DNA from: Pelobacter sp. UBA6093
Lineage (GTDB): Bacteria > Desulfobacterota > Desulfuromonadia > Desulfuromonadales > Syntrophotaleaceae
Direction of reading: 5' to 3'
DNA: 52,416 bases
NCBI GenBank assembly: GCA_002435955.1
Contig: DIWZ01000041.1
Location: 33,820 to 86,235 of the forward strand
Shown: in pieces, positions 9,750-18,700 of the stretch
Layout of the letters: each line of letters starts with the position of its first letter
Numbering within the stretch: the first letter of the stretch is position 1
The notes under the pieces: generated by a model
What the model saw: only the letters and a program-made list of their open reading frames with translations
Database searches by the model: none
What the model was told of the DNA's origin: nothing
Translations under genes and position numbers: made by a program

Positions 9750-10625
9750 TCATTTCCCGGACTCTCGCGGCACCACGGTGCCCTGCATCGCAGAGTTGAA
9801 CACCTCGATTCCCGTGATCCATGGTTCCAAGCGCTGTCCAAAGGCAACCTGCACCTGATAGCGAACCCGCACCGGGTCTTTGGGATTGTAATAGGTATAA
9901 CCGGGTTGGATGCGTGATTTTTCCGGCATAGCCAGCAGCCCCCCTTGCAGGTCGCGCGGCACGTGCAGCTGATCGACCAGAATCTGCTGTACGCGACCGA
10001 AAAGCCGCCTTGCGTCTTGCTTATCTGATGGCTTGGGTCGCCAGTCGAATTGCATGCGGACCTGGGCTGGCACAATAACATAACGGCTCCGGTCGGGATA
10101 ACGAAGACGTAACGCCCTGGGATCCAAGCCGACATCGACGCTGAAGAGGCGCGAAGCAACATCCAGCTGAAAACGCTTTTCTCGTGCCTGGTTTTCCGCC
10201 GCATCGGCTTCCAGCTTGCCCTGCTCGACTTTCAGGGGCAAGGCCGTGATTTCTTCGAGTTGGCGCAGGCGATATTGCTGCCAGGCCTCCCCATTGTATT
10301 CCAACACCACATAGGCCTTTTTGGGCAAAGCCTGCCTGGTGCGCCCATGATCCCGTTCCTTGAATCGACGCGTATCAAAACTGAGTTCCGCAAGTTTTGT
10401 TTCATCGAACCATTGCTGCTCATCGTTGTCATAATTGACGTTGAGGCGCAGGGAGACCCCGGTATTCTCCCTGTCCCGGAAATCCCACGACAGAGGCAAT
10501 TCACGTTCGCTGAGGATCGGGCTGGCATCAGGCACGCCGCGACGATTGCGCGCCACCCCGACGAGTACCACGGTGTTGACCAGCAACAGCAAACCAAGAG
10601 CGATATACACATAGCGACGGTTCAT
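9750..10625 (-). CDS. DUF4824 family protein
   Basis: A 291-residue protein with one N-terminal membrane anchor (YIALGLLLLVNTVVLVGVA, about residues 6-24) and a large extracytoplasmic domain. It matches the DUF4824 family as I know it, by the opening with R-Y-x-Y, the SERELPL segment and the KKAYVVLEYNG segment. These proteins are usually encoded next to DUF2157 membrane proteins; the function is unknown. The longest frame runs to 10916, but the start at 10625 overlaps the DUF2157 stop as ATGA, a clear coupling signal, and gives a sensible membrane anchor. Confidence 0.75.
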   Translation of the reverse strand: MNRRYVYIALGLLLLVNTVVLVGVARNRRGVPDASPILSERELPLSWDFRDRENTGVSLRLNVNYDNDEQQWFDETKLAELSFDTRRFKERDHGRTRQALPKKAYVVLEYNGEAWQQYRLRQLEEITALPLKVEQGKLEADAAENQAREKRFQLDVASRLFSVDVGLDPRALRLRYPDRSRYVIVPAQVRMQFDWRPKPSDKQDARRLFGRVQQILVDQLHVPRDLQGGLLAMPEKSRIQPGYTYYNPKDPVRVRYQVQVAFGQRLEPWITGIEVFNSAMQGTVVPRESGK

Positions 10626-11677
10626 GCCATACCTCCCCGGGCGGCAGCCCGCAACCGCTTGAGCATCAGCAACAGCAATACCGCACTCAGGCCGAGCACC
10701 AGAAAGAACAGGTACTTGGGCATCCAATCCCACCACCAGTCGAAAAACTTGGTATACAGATACAGGACGAAAAAGGTACTGCCCAGGTTGGTCAGTCCCG
10801 GCCAGTGCCGCCGGATTCCCAGCGCAATGACCCCGCCGGACAGTACAAATCCCGTCACCTGATAGGCCGCCTCGATGACACCAGACGACCATGGCAGATA
10901 ACTGCCCCATCCCCAATTGGACAGAATGAGGATGGCGATGAAGATCGCCAGCAGCCCGTATCCACGGTAAAGGTTGGGGAAATCCTCATGGCGGCGATGG
11001 GGCACAGATCCGCCCAGCGCCAGCAATGCTCCGGCTATGATAAAATTCTCCGGTCGCTCCCCGAACGACAACCAATAACAGCCACTCCAGGTGCCGACGG
11101 TAGCCGCCAGGTAGCCCATAAGGCAGGTCATGCCCGCGACCAGCATCAGCTTGAGCCTGAGCGCATAGGCCAGGATCAGGGCGAAAGCACCCCAGACCAG
11201 GAAGGCATTCTGACTGGGAGTGATATTGAAAATAGTGCCGAGAACATAAAGGTTGAGAACAAAACAGGTGAAGGCAATAAGACTGAGAAGAGAGGCGAAA
11301 TAAAGCGTTTTTTCTCGTCGGGCGGTGAAATCAACCCCCAAAACAGCGAGCATCGGTGCAGCGACCAAAATTCCGACCTGCGCCGAGGTGCCGAGTAATC
11401 CCCAAAAACGATAAAAGAAAAAGAACACCGCCGCCGACAACGCCAATGCACCAAGGAAGGAAACAATGCGCATCCCCCAGCTGAGCTGCTTGTCGGCGCC
11501 ACTGATATCGACGTCGAATAAAGACGCAAATCGGGCCAGCAGTACCTGGTGGTGTTCAGCAAGTCGCGACTTCTGTTGTTCATCCAGAACCAGAACATGT
11601 TCTTTTTCCAGCGTCTCCAGCTCTTCACAGAAGGCACGAATACGGTCAGCACGCCGCTGGGCCTGGTCTTTTTGCAT
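10622..11677 (-). CDS. DUF2157 multi-pass membrane protein
   Basis: A 351-residue protein with a cytoplasmic N-terminal helical segment (about 1-65, charged, with EKEHVLVLDEQQ) followed by about ten hydrophobic helices and a basic C-terminus. This architecture is DUF2157; no enzymatic motif is visible. GGGAGG precedes the ATG at 11677. It overlaps the downstream DUF4824 gene by 4 bases, so both are one transcription and translation unit, possibly a membrane complex of unknown role. Confidence 0.82.
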   Translation of the reverse strand: MQKDQAQRRADRIRAFCEELETLEKEHVLVLDEQQKSRLAEHHQVLLARFASLFDVDISGADKQLSWGMRIVSFLGALALSAAVFFFFYRFWGLLGTSAQVGILVAAPMLAVLGVDFTARREKTLYFASLLSLIAFTCFVLNLYVLGTIFNITPSQNAFLVWGAFALILAYALRLKLMLVAGMTCLMGYLAATVGTWSGCYWLSFGERPENFIIAGALLALGGSVPHRRHEDFPNLYRGYGLLAIFIAILILSNWGWGSYLPWSSGVIEAAYQVTGFVLSGGVIALGIRRHWPGLTNLGSTFFVLYLYTKFFDWWWDWMPKYLFFLVLGLSAVLLLLMLKRLRAAARGGMA

Positions 11678-11818
11678 ACAAACCTCCCGGTCTATGAGAT
11701 CAAATCAATGTCAAAACTATAGGTGCTGACAACGCAGTGGTCAACGAAAAAGGCTTGTTGCTAAATTTCAGGAGAGCAGCGGCGCCCTCCGACAATTTCT
11801 GTATCTGATAAGGTTTTA

Positions 11819-11848
11819 TTTGACTTTCGCGATCAGTCAAACCATGAT
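11819..11848 (+). promoter_or_regulatory. Predicted ppnP promoter with overlapping operator-like repeat
   Basis: TTGACT (11820-11825), a 17-bp spacer and CATGAT (11843-11848) form a plausible sigma-70 promoter. A 7-bp inverted repeat, TTTGACT (11819-11825) and AGTCAAA (11835-11841), overlaps it and could bind a repressor. Prediction by eye only. Confidence 0.4.
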
Positions 11849-11942
11849 TCAGCGTTTCGCATAGTGTCCTAGTCAGCAGTTTAAAAATCCCGCCCGTCTT
11901 GGCCGGGCCTCATTGTTCCCATCATATCAGGAGAGCCGAATC

Positions 11943-12257
11943 ATGTCCGAATTCAACAATGTTACCATCGTCAAAAAAGCCAATGTCTACTTTGATGGCA
12001 AAGTCACCAGCCGCACCGTCATGTTCGCCGACGGCACCAAAAAAACCCTCGGCATCATGCTGCCGGGCGACTACGAATTCGATACCGCCGCCGCCGAAGT
12101 CATGGAAATGTTGGGCGGATCCATGGACGTACTGCTGCCCGGCACCGATGCATGGCAGACCTTCAGCGAAGGTCAGAGCTTCGAAGTGCCGGCCAATTCC
12201 AAATTCTCCCTGAAGGTCAGGGAAGTGGCCGACTACTGCTGCTCGTACCTGAAATAA
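11943..12257 (+). CDS. ppnP: Pyrimidine/purine nucleoside phosphorylase PpnP
   Basis: A 104-residue single-domain cupin of the DUF1255/YaiE family; PpnP phosphorolyses a broad range of nucleosides to a free base and ribose-1-phosphate. The family opening NNVTIVKKANVYFDGKVTSR, the conserved KKTLGIMLPGDYEF segment and the closing VADYCCSYL are all present and the length is standard. The start at 11943 has AGGAG at good spacing; the longer in-frame start at 11913 would place this site inside the gene. It is monocistronic, followed at once by a terminator and a heptamer array. Confidence 0.93.
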   Translation: MSEFNNVTIVKKANVYFDGKVTSRTVMFADGTKKTLGIMLPGDYEFDTAAAEVMEMLGGSMDVLLPGTDAWQTFSEGQSFEVPANSKFSLKVREVADYCCSYLK

Positions 12258-12271
12258 TCGGATGTAACGAG

Positions 12272-12303
12272 ACGGGGGGCCGTGATCCGGACCCCCGTTT
12301 TTT
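12272..12303 (+). terminator. Rho-independent terminator after ppnP
   Basis: An 11-bp stem with one mismatch (12272-12282 with 12288-12298), a 5-base loop and six Ts (12298-12303), lying 15 bases after the stop codon. Confidence 0.85.
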
Positions 12304-12456
12304 CAGTTTTCAGTTTTCAGTTTTCAGTTTTCAGTTTTCAGTTGTCAGTTTTCAGTTGTCAGTTGTCAGTTGTCAGTTGTCAGTTGTCAGTTGTCAGTTG
12401 TCCTTGGTCATTGGTCCTCAGCACTCCGCACTCAGCACTCGCCCCTCCGCACTCCG
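12301..12456. repeat. Degenerate heptamer repeat array 2
   Basis: About 22 in-phase 7-bp units. A block of CAGTTTT units passes into CAGTTGT units, then through a short degenerate stretch into CAGCACT and related GCACTCC units. The order of unit types matches array 1 at 5503-5594, and both arrays start right after the terminator of a plus-strand gene. Confidence 0.9.
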
Positions 12457-12470
12457 GTAAAAGATTTTAC

Positions 12471-12500
12471 TTGAAAACGGTTTTCATTTTCTGGTAAGGT
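12471..12500 (+). promoter_or_regulatory. Possible Fur-box-like promoter of the DUF2325 gene
   Basis: TTGAAA (12471-12476), an 18-bp spacer and TAAGGT (12495-12500) may be a promoter. Overlapping it, GAAAACGGTTTTCATTTTC (12473-12491) agrees with the classical 19-bp Fur consensus at about 13 of 19 positions and is centred on a palindrome GAAAACGGTTTTC. Iron or zinc control is a guess. Confidence 0.35.
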
Positions 12501-12602
12501 CATGACCATGACCGCGCATAAACCTGCCGCGTTGGCGACAGGAAGCGGTAGCTCATATGGACTTTCTTTTTTCGACCTTGATATTCAAAAGGAGCAATCG
12601 GC

Positions 12603-12884
12603 ATGTCTATTCTCATCGTTGGCGCAGACCGCATCGGCGCGATCATTCCACGCTTGGAAGAAATGGGAGCCACCCGTATCACGCACTGGTCGGCCCGTAA
12701 CAGCAAGGCCGCCAAAAACACCATCCCCAGCCATGTTGAGGCGGTGCTGTTTTTCACCGACTTTTTGCACCACACGGCGGCCCGGGCGCTGAAAAACCAG
12801 GCCAAACAACTCGGCATTCCGGCCGTTTACAGCCGCCGCAACTGGAGTGAACTGGCGGATCAATTCCAGCGCATCGCTTCTTGA
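12603..12884 (+). CDS. DUF2325 domain protein
   Basis: A 93-residue protein consisting only of a DUF2325 domain: ILIVGADRIG at the start, the central HVEAVLFFTDFLHHTAA and the closing VYSRRNWSELADQF. The fold is Rossmann-like and family members are often encoded near metal-regulated genes; no reaction is assigned. AAGGAG precedes the ATG. The upstream region has a Fur-box-like palindrome, so a link to metal supply is possible. About 280 bp after the stop (12885-13162) show no gene. Confidence 0.85.
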   Translation: MSILIVGADRIGAIIPRLEEMGATRITHWSARNSKAAKNTIPSHVEAVLFFTDFLHHTAARALKNQAKQLGIPAVYSRRNWSELADQFQRIAS

Positions 12885-13162
12885 ACACCACACGATGGTC
12901 ATGCAGCCTGAACAATCCGGGCTCTCTGTTTCCCGTTGTGCATGCTTGGCATACCCGCTATTCCGGACCATACAGTTCCAGTTGATGGGTGCTTGAATGA
13001 TAGCTGGGGCGGGATGAAAAGGGAGAGGTGACACGCCGATATCCGCTTATCACGCCCAGGGTGAGCGGCCGCCCGGAGGAAGGGGCCACAAAGTGGAAGG
13101 CATGCGGAGAAGGCAGGGCATGACCGGCGAAAGAGGTTCCGCAACGGAACTCCGGCCACGGC

Positions 13163-14341
13163 TTATGGGGAGACGGCAAGCACCTTGTTGAAAACGGCGG
13201 TAAACCAGAATGTCGACCCCACGCCCTCTGTACTCTCCGCACCGATCTGTCCGTCGAAAAGCTCCACCAGTTTTTTGCAGATGGAGAGTCCCAGACCGGT
13301 ACCCCCGTATTTACGACCGCTAGCGGAAGCGGCCTGAATGAATGGGCTGAAGATATCGGCGAGGTATTTTTCCGAAATACCGATGCCGGTGTCCTGAATC
13401 TCGAAACGCAGGCAAACGGTTGTTTGGTCCTCATCCACCAGACGGATCTCGATCCTGACCTCCCCTTTTTCCGTGAACCGGATGGCGTTTCCGGTAAGGT
13501 TGGTGATGATCTGACGCAAGCGGCCGGGGTCGCCGAGGAGGACGGATGGCACATCGGCCGCCACCAGGATTGAAAACTCGAGCTGTTTCTCCATTGCGGC
13601 AGGGAGCAGCAGGTCGACGATATGGTCGAGGGTCTTTCTCAGATCAAAGTCGACCATTTCGAAACGTACCTGTTGGGCCTCAATTTTTGCCAGATCGAGA
13701 CTGTCGTTCAGCAGGTCTATGATATGGTTGCAGCATTGCAGCACCGTCGAAGCATACTCCTGCTGCACCGGTTTGAGACCGGAGTTGTGAAGCAATTCGG
13801 TCATTCCCATGATGCCAGTCATGGGGGTGCGAATCTCATGACTCATGTCGGCCAAAAAGGCACTCTTCGCTTTGGTGGCCGAATCGGCCGCCTCCTTGGC
13901 CTGCTTCAGTTCCCGATTGAGCCTTTCCAGTTCCTGCCCCCGCAAGAGCAGCTCCTGTTTCTGCCGGTAGATATCGAGAAACACCTCCACCTTGTTAAGA
14001 AGTATTTCCGGCTGCAGGGGCTTGACCATGTAATCGACCGCGCCGCAGGCATAACCCTTAAAAATCTGGTTCTGCTGGGTGTAGGCGGCGGTGAGAAAGA
14101 TGATAGGTATGTGGGAAAGGCATTTCTCTCCCCGCATCAGCTCCGCCAGTTCGTAACCGTTCATCTCCGGCATGTTGACATCCAGCAGCGCCAGGGCGAA
14201 TTCATGGTTGAGGCAGGCTTTCAGGGCTTCGTTGCCGCTGTGAGCCCTGATGGTAACAGCGTCGGTCCGCTCCAGGATGCGCTCCAGGGCCAGCAGGTTT
14301 TCCTCTCGGTCGTCCACGATCAGAATGGCCGGCTTCTCCAT
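13163..14341 (-). CDS. Receiver-histidine kinase (soluble hybrid)
   Basis: A 392-residue cytoplasmic protein with an N-terminal receiver domain (about 5-120; acidic pocket DD, phosphoacceptor Asp54 in LLDVNMP, Lys107), a short coiled coil (about 125-158) and a histidine kinase core: HisKA with His168 in MSHEIRTP, N box, G1 DTGIG and G2 GGTGLG. There are no membrane segments. It is the last gene of the kinase-CheR-CheB-kinase cluster, starting 2 bp after the CheB stop. GGGAG lies at good spacing before the ATG at 14341; the longer frame to 14365 overlaps CheB. The receiver could take phosphate from the large hybrid kinase upstream (inference). Confidence 0.92.
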   Translation of the reverse strand: MEKPAILIVDDREENLLALERILERTDAVTIRAHSGNEALKACLNHEFALALLDVNMPEMNGYELAELMRGEKCLSHIPIIFLTAAYTQQNQIFKGYACGAVDYMVKPLQPEILLNKVEVFLDIYRQKQELLLRGQELERLNRELKQAKEAADSATKAKSAFLADMSHEIRTPMTGIMGMTELLHNSGLKPVQQEYASTVLQCCNHIIDLLNDSLDLAKIEAQQVRFEMVDFDLRKTLDHIVDLLLPAAMEKQLEFSILVAADVPSVLLGDPGRLRQIITNLTGNAIRFTEKGEVRIEIRLVDEDQTTVCLRFEIQDTGIGISEKYLADIFSPFIQAASASGRKYGGTGLGLSICKKLVELFDGQIGAESTEGVGSTFWFTAVFNKVLAVSP

Positions 14342-14343
14342 GG

Positions 14344-14943
14344 TCAGGCTCCCTTCACAATGCACAATTCCACCAGTTTTAACGCAATGTCTTCCAGATC
14401 CGCCACCAGCGCTTCAGGCACTGCCTGCAGGGCCGCTGCCGGCATGGTCGGCCACTGTGCGGTGCAAGGCGATTGAACCATGGTCAAACCGCCGGCGGCG
14501 GCGATCTCCGCCAGGCCTGCGGCGCCGTCGTTGTTCGCACCGGTCAGGACCACGCCGATCAGCGCCGCGCCGAAAGCGTCGGCGGCGCTGGAAAACAGCA
14601 GATCGAGACTCGGGCGGGAAAAGTTGACCTTTTCGTCCACCGACAGGGCCAGGGCACCGTCGGTCTCCAGCAGCAGATGGTACCCAGGCGGAGCGCAGTA
14701 GACGGTACCGGCGACCAGGGGCATCTTGTCCTCGGCCTCGGTTACCGGCAGCCTGGCCAGGTGGTCCAGGTAGTCCACCCAGCAGGGCGGCTGATCCGGG
14801 CTCTGATGGAGCACCACGACCACCGGCAGGGGAAAGCAGGAAGGCAGTGCCGAAACAATCGTCGTGACGGCGTTGATGCCTCCGGCAGAACCGCCGATAA
14901 CCACAGCGGCGAACCGGGGCGATGATCCCTTCTGTTGGTTCAT
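14344..14943 (-). CDS. CheB-type methylesterase domain protein without receiver
   Basis: A 199-residue protein that is only the CheB catalytic domain: the serine motif GGSAGG near the N-terminus, histidine in VLHQSPD, and the acidic motif GANNDGAAGL. It removes methyl groups from glutamates on receptors or related targets. The usual N-terminal receiver domain is absent, so activation must be different from canonical CheB. The longest frame extends to 15126 inside CheR; the real start at 14943 overlaps the CheR stop as ATGA. Its neighbours suggest it serves a kinase-centred pathway rather than flagellar chemotaxis (inference). Confidence 0.93.
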   Translation of the reverse strand: MNQQKGSSPRFAAVVIGGSAGGINAVTTIVSALPSCFPLPVVVVLHQSPDQPPCWVDYLDHLARLPVTEAEDKMPLVAGTVYCAPPGYHLLLETDGALALSVDEKVNFSRPSLDLLFSSAADAFGAALIGVVLTGANNDGAAGLAEIAAAGGLTMVQSPCTAQWPTMPAAALQAVPEALVADLEDIALKLVELCIVKGA

Positions 14944-15773
14944 TCGATTATCCGATAGACCTTCCACGTGGGCTCCAATACCTGAAATCTGTCCCGTATG
15001 TCGCTTTGCTGCAGCGACTCCTTGCTGCCCAGGGCCAGAAAACCACCATGCAGCAGGCTGGCATGAAACAGATCCAGCACCCGATTCTGCAGAGTGTTGT
15101 TGAAATAGATCAGCACGTTGCGGCAAAGAATGAGGTGGACTTCGCTGAAAACCCCATCCGTCACCAGATTGTGATTGGCGAAGGTGACATTCTCCCGAAG
15201 TCCCGCATCCATGATGACCGAATCGTAATCGGCGTGATAGTAGTCCGACAGAGTTCCCCGTCCTCCTGCCCGCTGGTAGTTAATGCTGTTGGTCTGCATG
15301 TTGCGCAAGGGGTAAATGCCTTCTTTGGCGTGGCGCAGAACGGGATCGACAAAGTCGGTGGCAAACAGGGTACAACGCTCGTAAATCCCCTCCTCCTTCA
15401 GCAGGATGGCCAGGGAATAGACCTCTTCGCCGGTGGCACAGCCGGCCATCCAGATGCGGACGAAGGGCCAGGTATGCAGATACGGAACGACGGTTTCCCG
15501 CACAAACTTGAAGAACGGGGGATCGCGGAACATCTCCGTCACCGGCGTAGCGAAGTTCCCCACCACGTTGCTGAACAGTTCCGCATCGTGCAGCAGGCGG
15601 GGAACCAGTTCACTGACATGGCTCACGCCTACCTCGGCAGCGATCTGCCGGACTTTGCGGCGCAGCGAAGCCCGGGCGTAATCGCGGAAATCATAGCCGT
15701 AACGGCGCAGGATCGCTTCCAGCAGCAGGTCGATTTCCAGCTCTTCTATTTCCAGGGAGTCGCGCTCAGGCAT
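14940..15773 (-). CDS. CheR-type protein-glutamate O-methyltransferase
   Basis: A 277-residue S-adenosylmethionine-dependent methyltransferase. It has an N-terminal helical CheR_N domain (about 8-70) and a Rossmann domain with the SAM motif AGCATGEEVYSLAI, the conserved ATDFVDPVLRHAKEGIY region and LCRNVLIYF. The C-terminal pentapeptide-binding insert of receptor-tethered CheR is not obvious. It overlaps the end of the large hybrid kinase by 8 bp and the start of CheB by 4 bp, so all are translated together. Confidence 0.95.
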   Translation of the reverse strand: MPERDSLEIEELEIDLLLEAILRRYGYDFRDYARASLRRKVRQIAAEVGVSHVSELVPRLLHDAELFSNVVGNFATPVTEMFRDPPFFKFVRETVVPYLHTWPFVRIWMAGCATGEEVYSLAILLKEEGIYERCTLFATDFVDPVLRHAKEGIYPLRNMQTNSINYQRAGGRGTLSDYYHADYDSVIMDAGLRENVTFANHNLVTDGVFSEVHLILCRNVLIYFNNTLQNRVLDLFHASLLHGGFLALGSKESLQQSDIRDRFQVLEPTWKVYRIIE

Positions 15774-18700
15774 AGAGCCAGACCCGCATCATCGACATGA
15801 GCCGGTCGATGTCGACCGGTTTGGCGAGATAATCGTTGGCTCCGGCGGCCAAACACTTGTCCCGGTCCTCTTTCATCGCCTTGGCGGTAAGGGCGATGAT
15901 GGGGGTGCGAATGCCCAGTTCCCGAATGGCGCGGGTAGTCTGATAGCCGTCTAGGCCCGGCATCATGATGTCCATCAGGATAAGATCCGCCTCCGCCCCA
16001 TCGCGCAGCAGCGACAGCGCCTTGTCCCCGGCTTCGGCCTTGATCACCTGGAGCCCGCGATCATCCAGGACTTTGGCCAGGGCGAACAGATTGCGCATGT
16101 CGTCGTCCACCAGCAGCACTTTCTTTTCCTGCAGGTAGAAATCCCGATCATACAGGTTGACGATGACTTGTTGCCGGCTCTTGCCCAGCTTGTTCACCAC
16201 CCGGTGCAGGAAGATGGCGGTCTCATCCACCAGCCGCTCCTCGGATTTGGCCCCTTTGACGATGATCGATTCGGAAACCTCCCGCAGCTCCCGCTCCTCT
16301 TCACGGGAAAGTTCGCGCCCAGTGTAGACGATCACCGGCAGCGCAGCGCAGCGTCCCTCGGCCCGCAGTCGTTTGAGCAGTTCGAAGCCGCTCATGTCGG
16401 GCAGGCCCAGATCGAGCACCATGCAGTCAAAGGATTTTTCGTCCAGGGCCGCCAGGGCTGCGGCGCCGCTCGGTGCGGCGGTGACGGCAATATCGTCATG
16501 GGCAAGCAACCGCTCGATGCTGCCCCGCAGGACATCGTCGTCTTCGACCAACAGCAGCTCCTTGATGCTTTTGTTGATAACCGCTTCCAGATTCTTCAAG
16601 CTCCCTTCGAGTTCCTCGCGGGTGGCCGGCTTGCTCAAAAATCCGACCGCCCCCCTGGCATAGGCATCCCGCGTGGGATCCTCGCAGGAGATGATGTGCA
16701 CCGGGATGTGGCGCATCCCGGTATCGGCCTTGAGGGTTTCCAGCACCTGCCAGCCGCTCATGCCGGGGAGTCGCAGGTCGAGAATGATTCCGGTGGGCAG
16801 ATACGTCCGGGCCAGATTCAGCCCCTCCTCGCCGGTGAGGGCGCAGATCGCCTTGAAATCCATGGAACGACAGACATCCCGCAGGGTGGCGGCAAAAACG
16901 GGATCGTCCTCGATGACCAGCATGGAGCGGTCCCCCCGTGCCAGGCTGTCCCGGTCATCGTCGACAGCCGGCATGGCGACGGCGGGAACGGACACGGGGA
17001 ACGATTTTGGCGGGACCGAAGGTTTCGCCGGAAGCGCAGGCAGGGAGTGGGATTGCGGCAGAACCACGGTAAAGGTCGAACCGACCGCGACTGTGCTTTC
17101 GGCGCTAACGCTGCCGCCGAGCAGGCCGGCCAGGTTGCGGGCGATGGCCAGCCCCAGGCCGGTACCACCGTAACGGCGCGAAGTGCCGCTGTCCCCCTGC
17201 TTGAAGGCTTCGAAGATTCCCTGCAGCTTGTCCGCCGGGATGCCAATCCCTGTGTCGCGCACGGTAATCTCGATGCGCGACTCCATTGGGGTGAACCCGG
17301 CCGAGGAGGCAAAGAAGACCTCCACGCTGCCTGTTTCGGTAAACTTCACCGCGTTGGAGACCAGGTTATTGAGGATCTGTTCCAAGCGCTGCCGGTCGCT
17401 ACGAATGGCTTCCGGCATCCCCTCCTCCATATGTACCCGCAGCTCGACACCTTTTTCTCGTGCCTGGGGCAGGAAGCGCGTCTTTAGCGTCTCGGCGAGG
17501 TCGTGGAGCGGCAGATCCTCCTCGAACAGGTCCATCCGGCCCGCCTCGATTTTGGCCAGGTCGAGGATGTCGTTGATCAGGTTGAGCAGATCGATGCCAC
17601 TATTGTGGATCACCTGCGCCGACTCGACCTGCTGAGAGGCGAGGTTGCCGCCGCGGTTTTCCATCAGATCGCGAGACAGAATCAGCAGACTGTTCAGTGG
17701 CGTGCGCAGCTCGTGGGACATGTTGGCGAGGAAGTCGGATTTGTACTGGCTGGCCATCTCCAGGTCGTGAGCTTTCTCCTCCAGTTCCTGCTGCGTTTCC
17801 TCCAGTTCCCGGTTTTTTTGCTGGATTTTCTCCTTTTGCATTTCCAGGGTCTGCGTCTTTTCCTCCAACTCCTCGTTGGTTGCCCGCAGTTCCTCCTGCT
17901 GCATCTTCATCAACCGCTCAGAGCCTTTGAGAGCATGAGTCTGCTCCCCCAGTTCCTCGTTGATGGCGGCCATCTCCTCCTGCTGGACCTGCAGTTCCTT
18001 GGACTGGTCAAGGGTGGTCTGCAACAAATGCTGCATCTCCCGCCGGGCCAGGGCCATGCTGAATCCGGAACCGAGGATGGCCGCGGCTCGCGAAACGAAC
18101 TCCTGCTCCAGATCGGTGAACGGGCTGAGAGAGGCCAGCTCCACCACTCCCACCAGACGGTTCTCGAACAGGAAGGGAGCGATGAGCAGGTGACGAGGCC
18201 GGGTGTCCCCCACGGCGGAGCCTATGCGCAGGTAGTCCGCCGGGATGTCGTCGAGCAGCAGGGTGCGGCGGTCGACCGCGGCCTGGCCGACCAGCCCTTC
18301 CCCCAGGGCGAATGCGACCGGAACCTCTGTAGCGGAACAGGCGTAGCTTCCCTGCAGGTCCAGTCGCCCGGATTTTTCGTCCAGCAGGTAAAGACAGCCG
18401 ATCTGGACGTGCAGCCGTTCGGCGAGATACCGGATCACCGCCGTGGCCAACTTTCGCGGTTCCTGATTGCCGACCAGTTTTTGGTTCAGTTGGTTCTGCC
18501 CCGTTTTCAGCCAGACTTCCCCCTGACCCTCCCGCTCTCTTTTGATCAGGGCGCCGGTCATGCGCTGCAGGGCAACCCCCAGAGCGTCGTCCTCGGAACG
18601 CAGGTGAAATTCAAGGGCATAGTTGCCGTTGGCGATAATGCGGGCCTGCTTAACCATCAGGTTGCTCGCGGCGATGATAGCATTGAAAGAGCGCTCGAGC

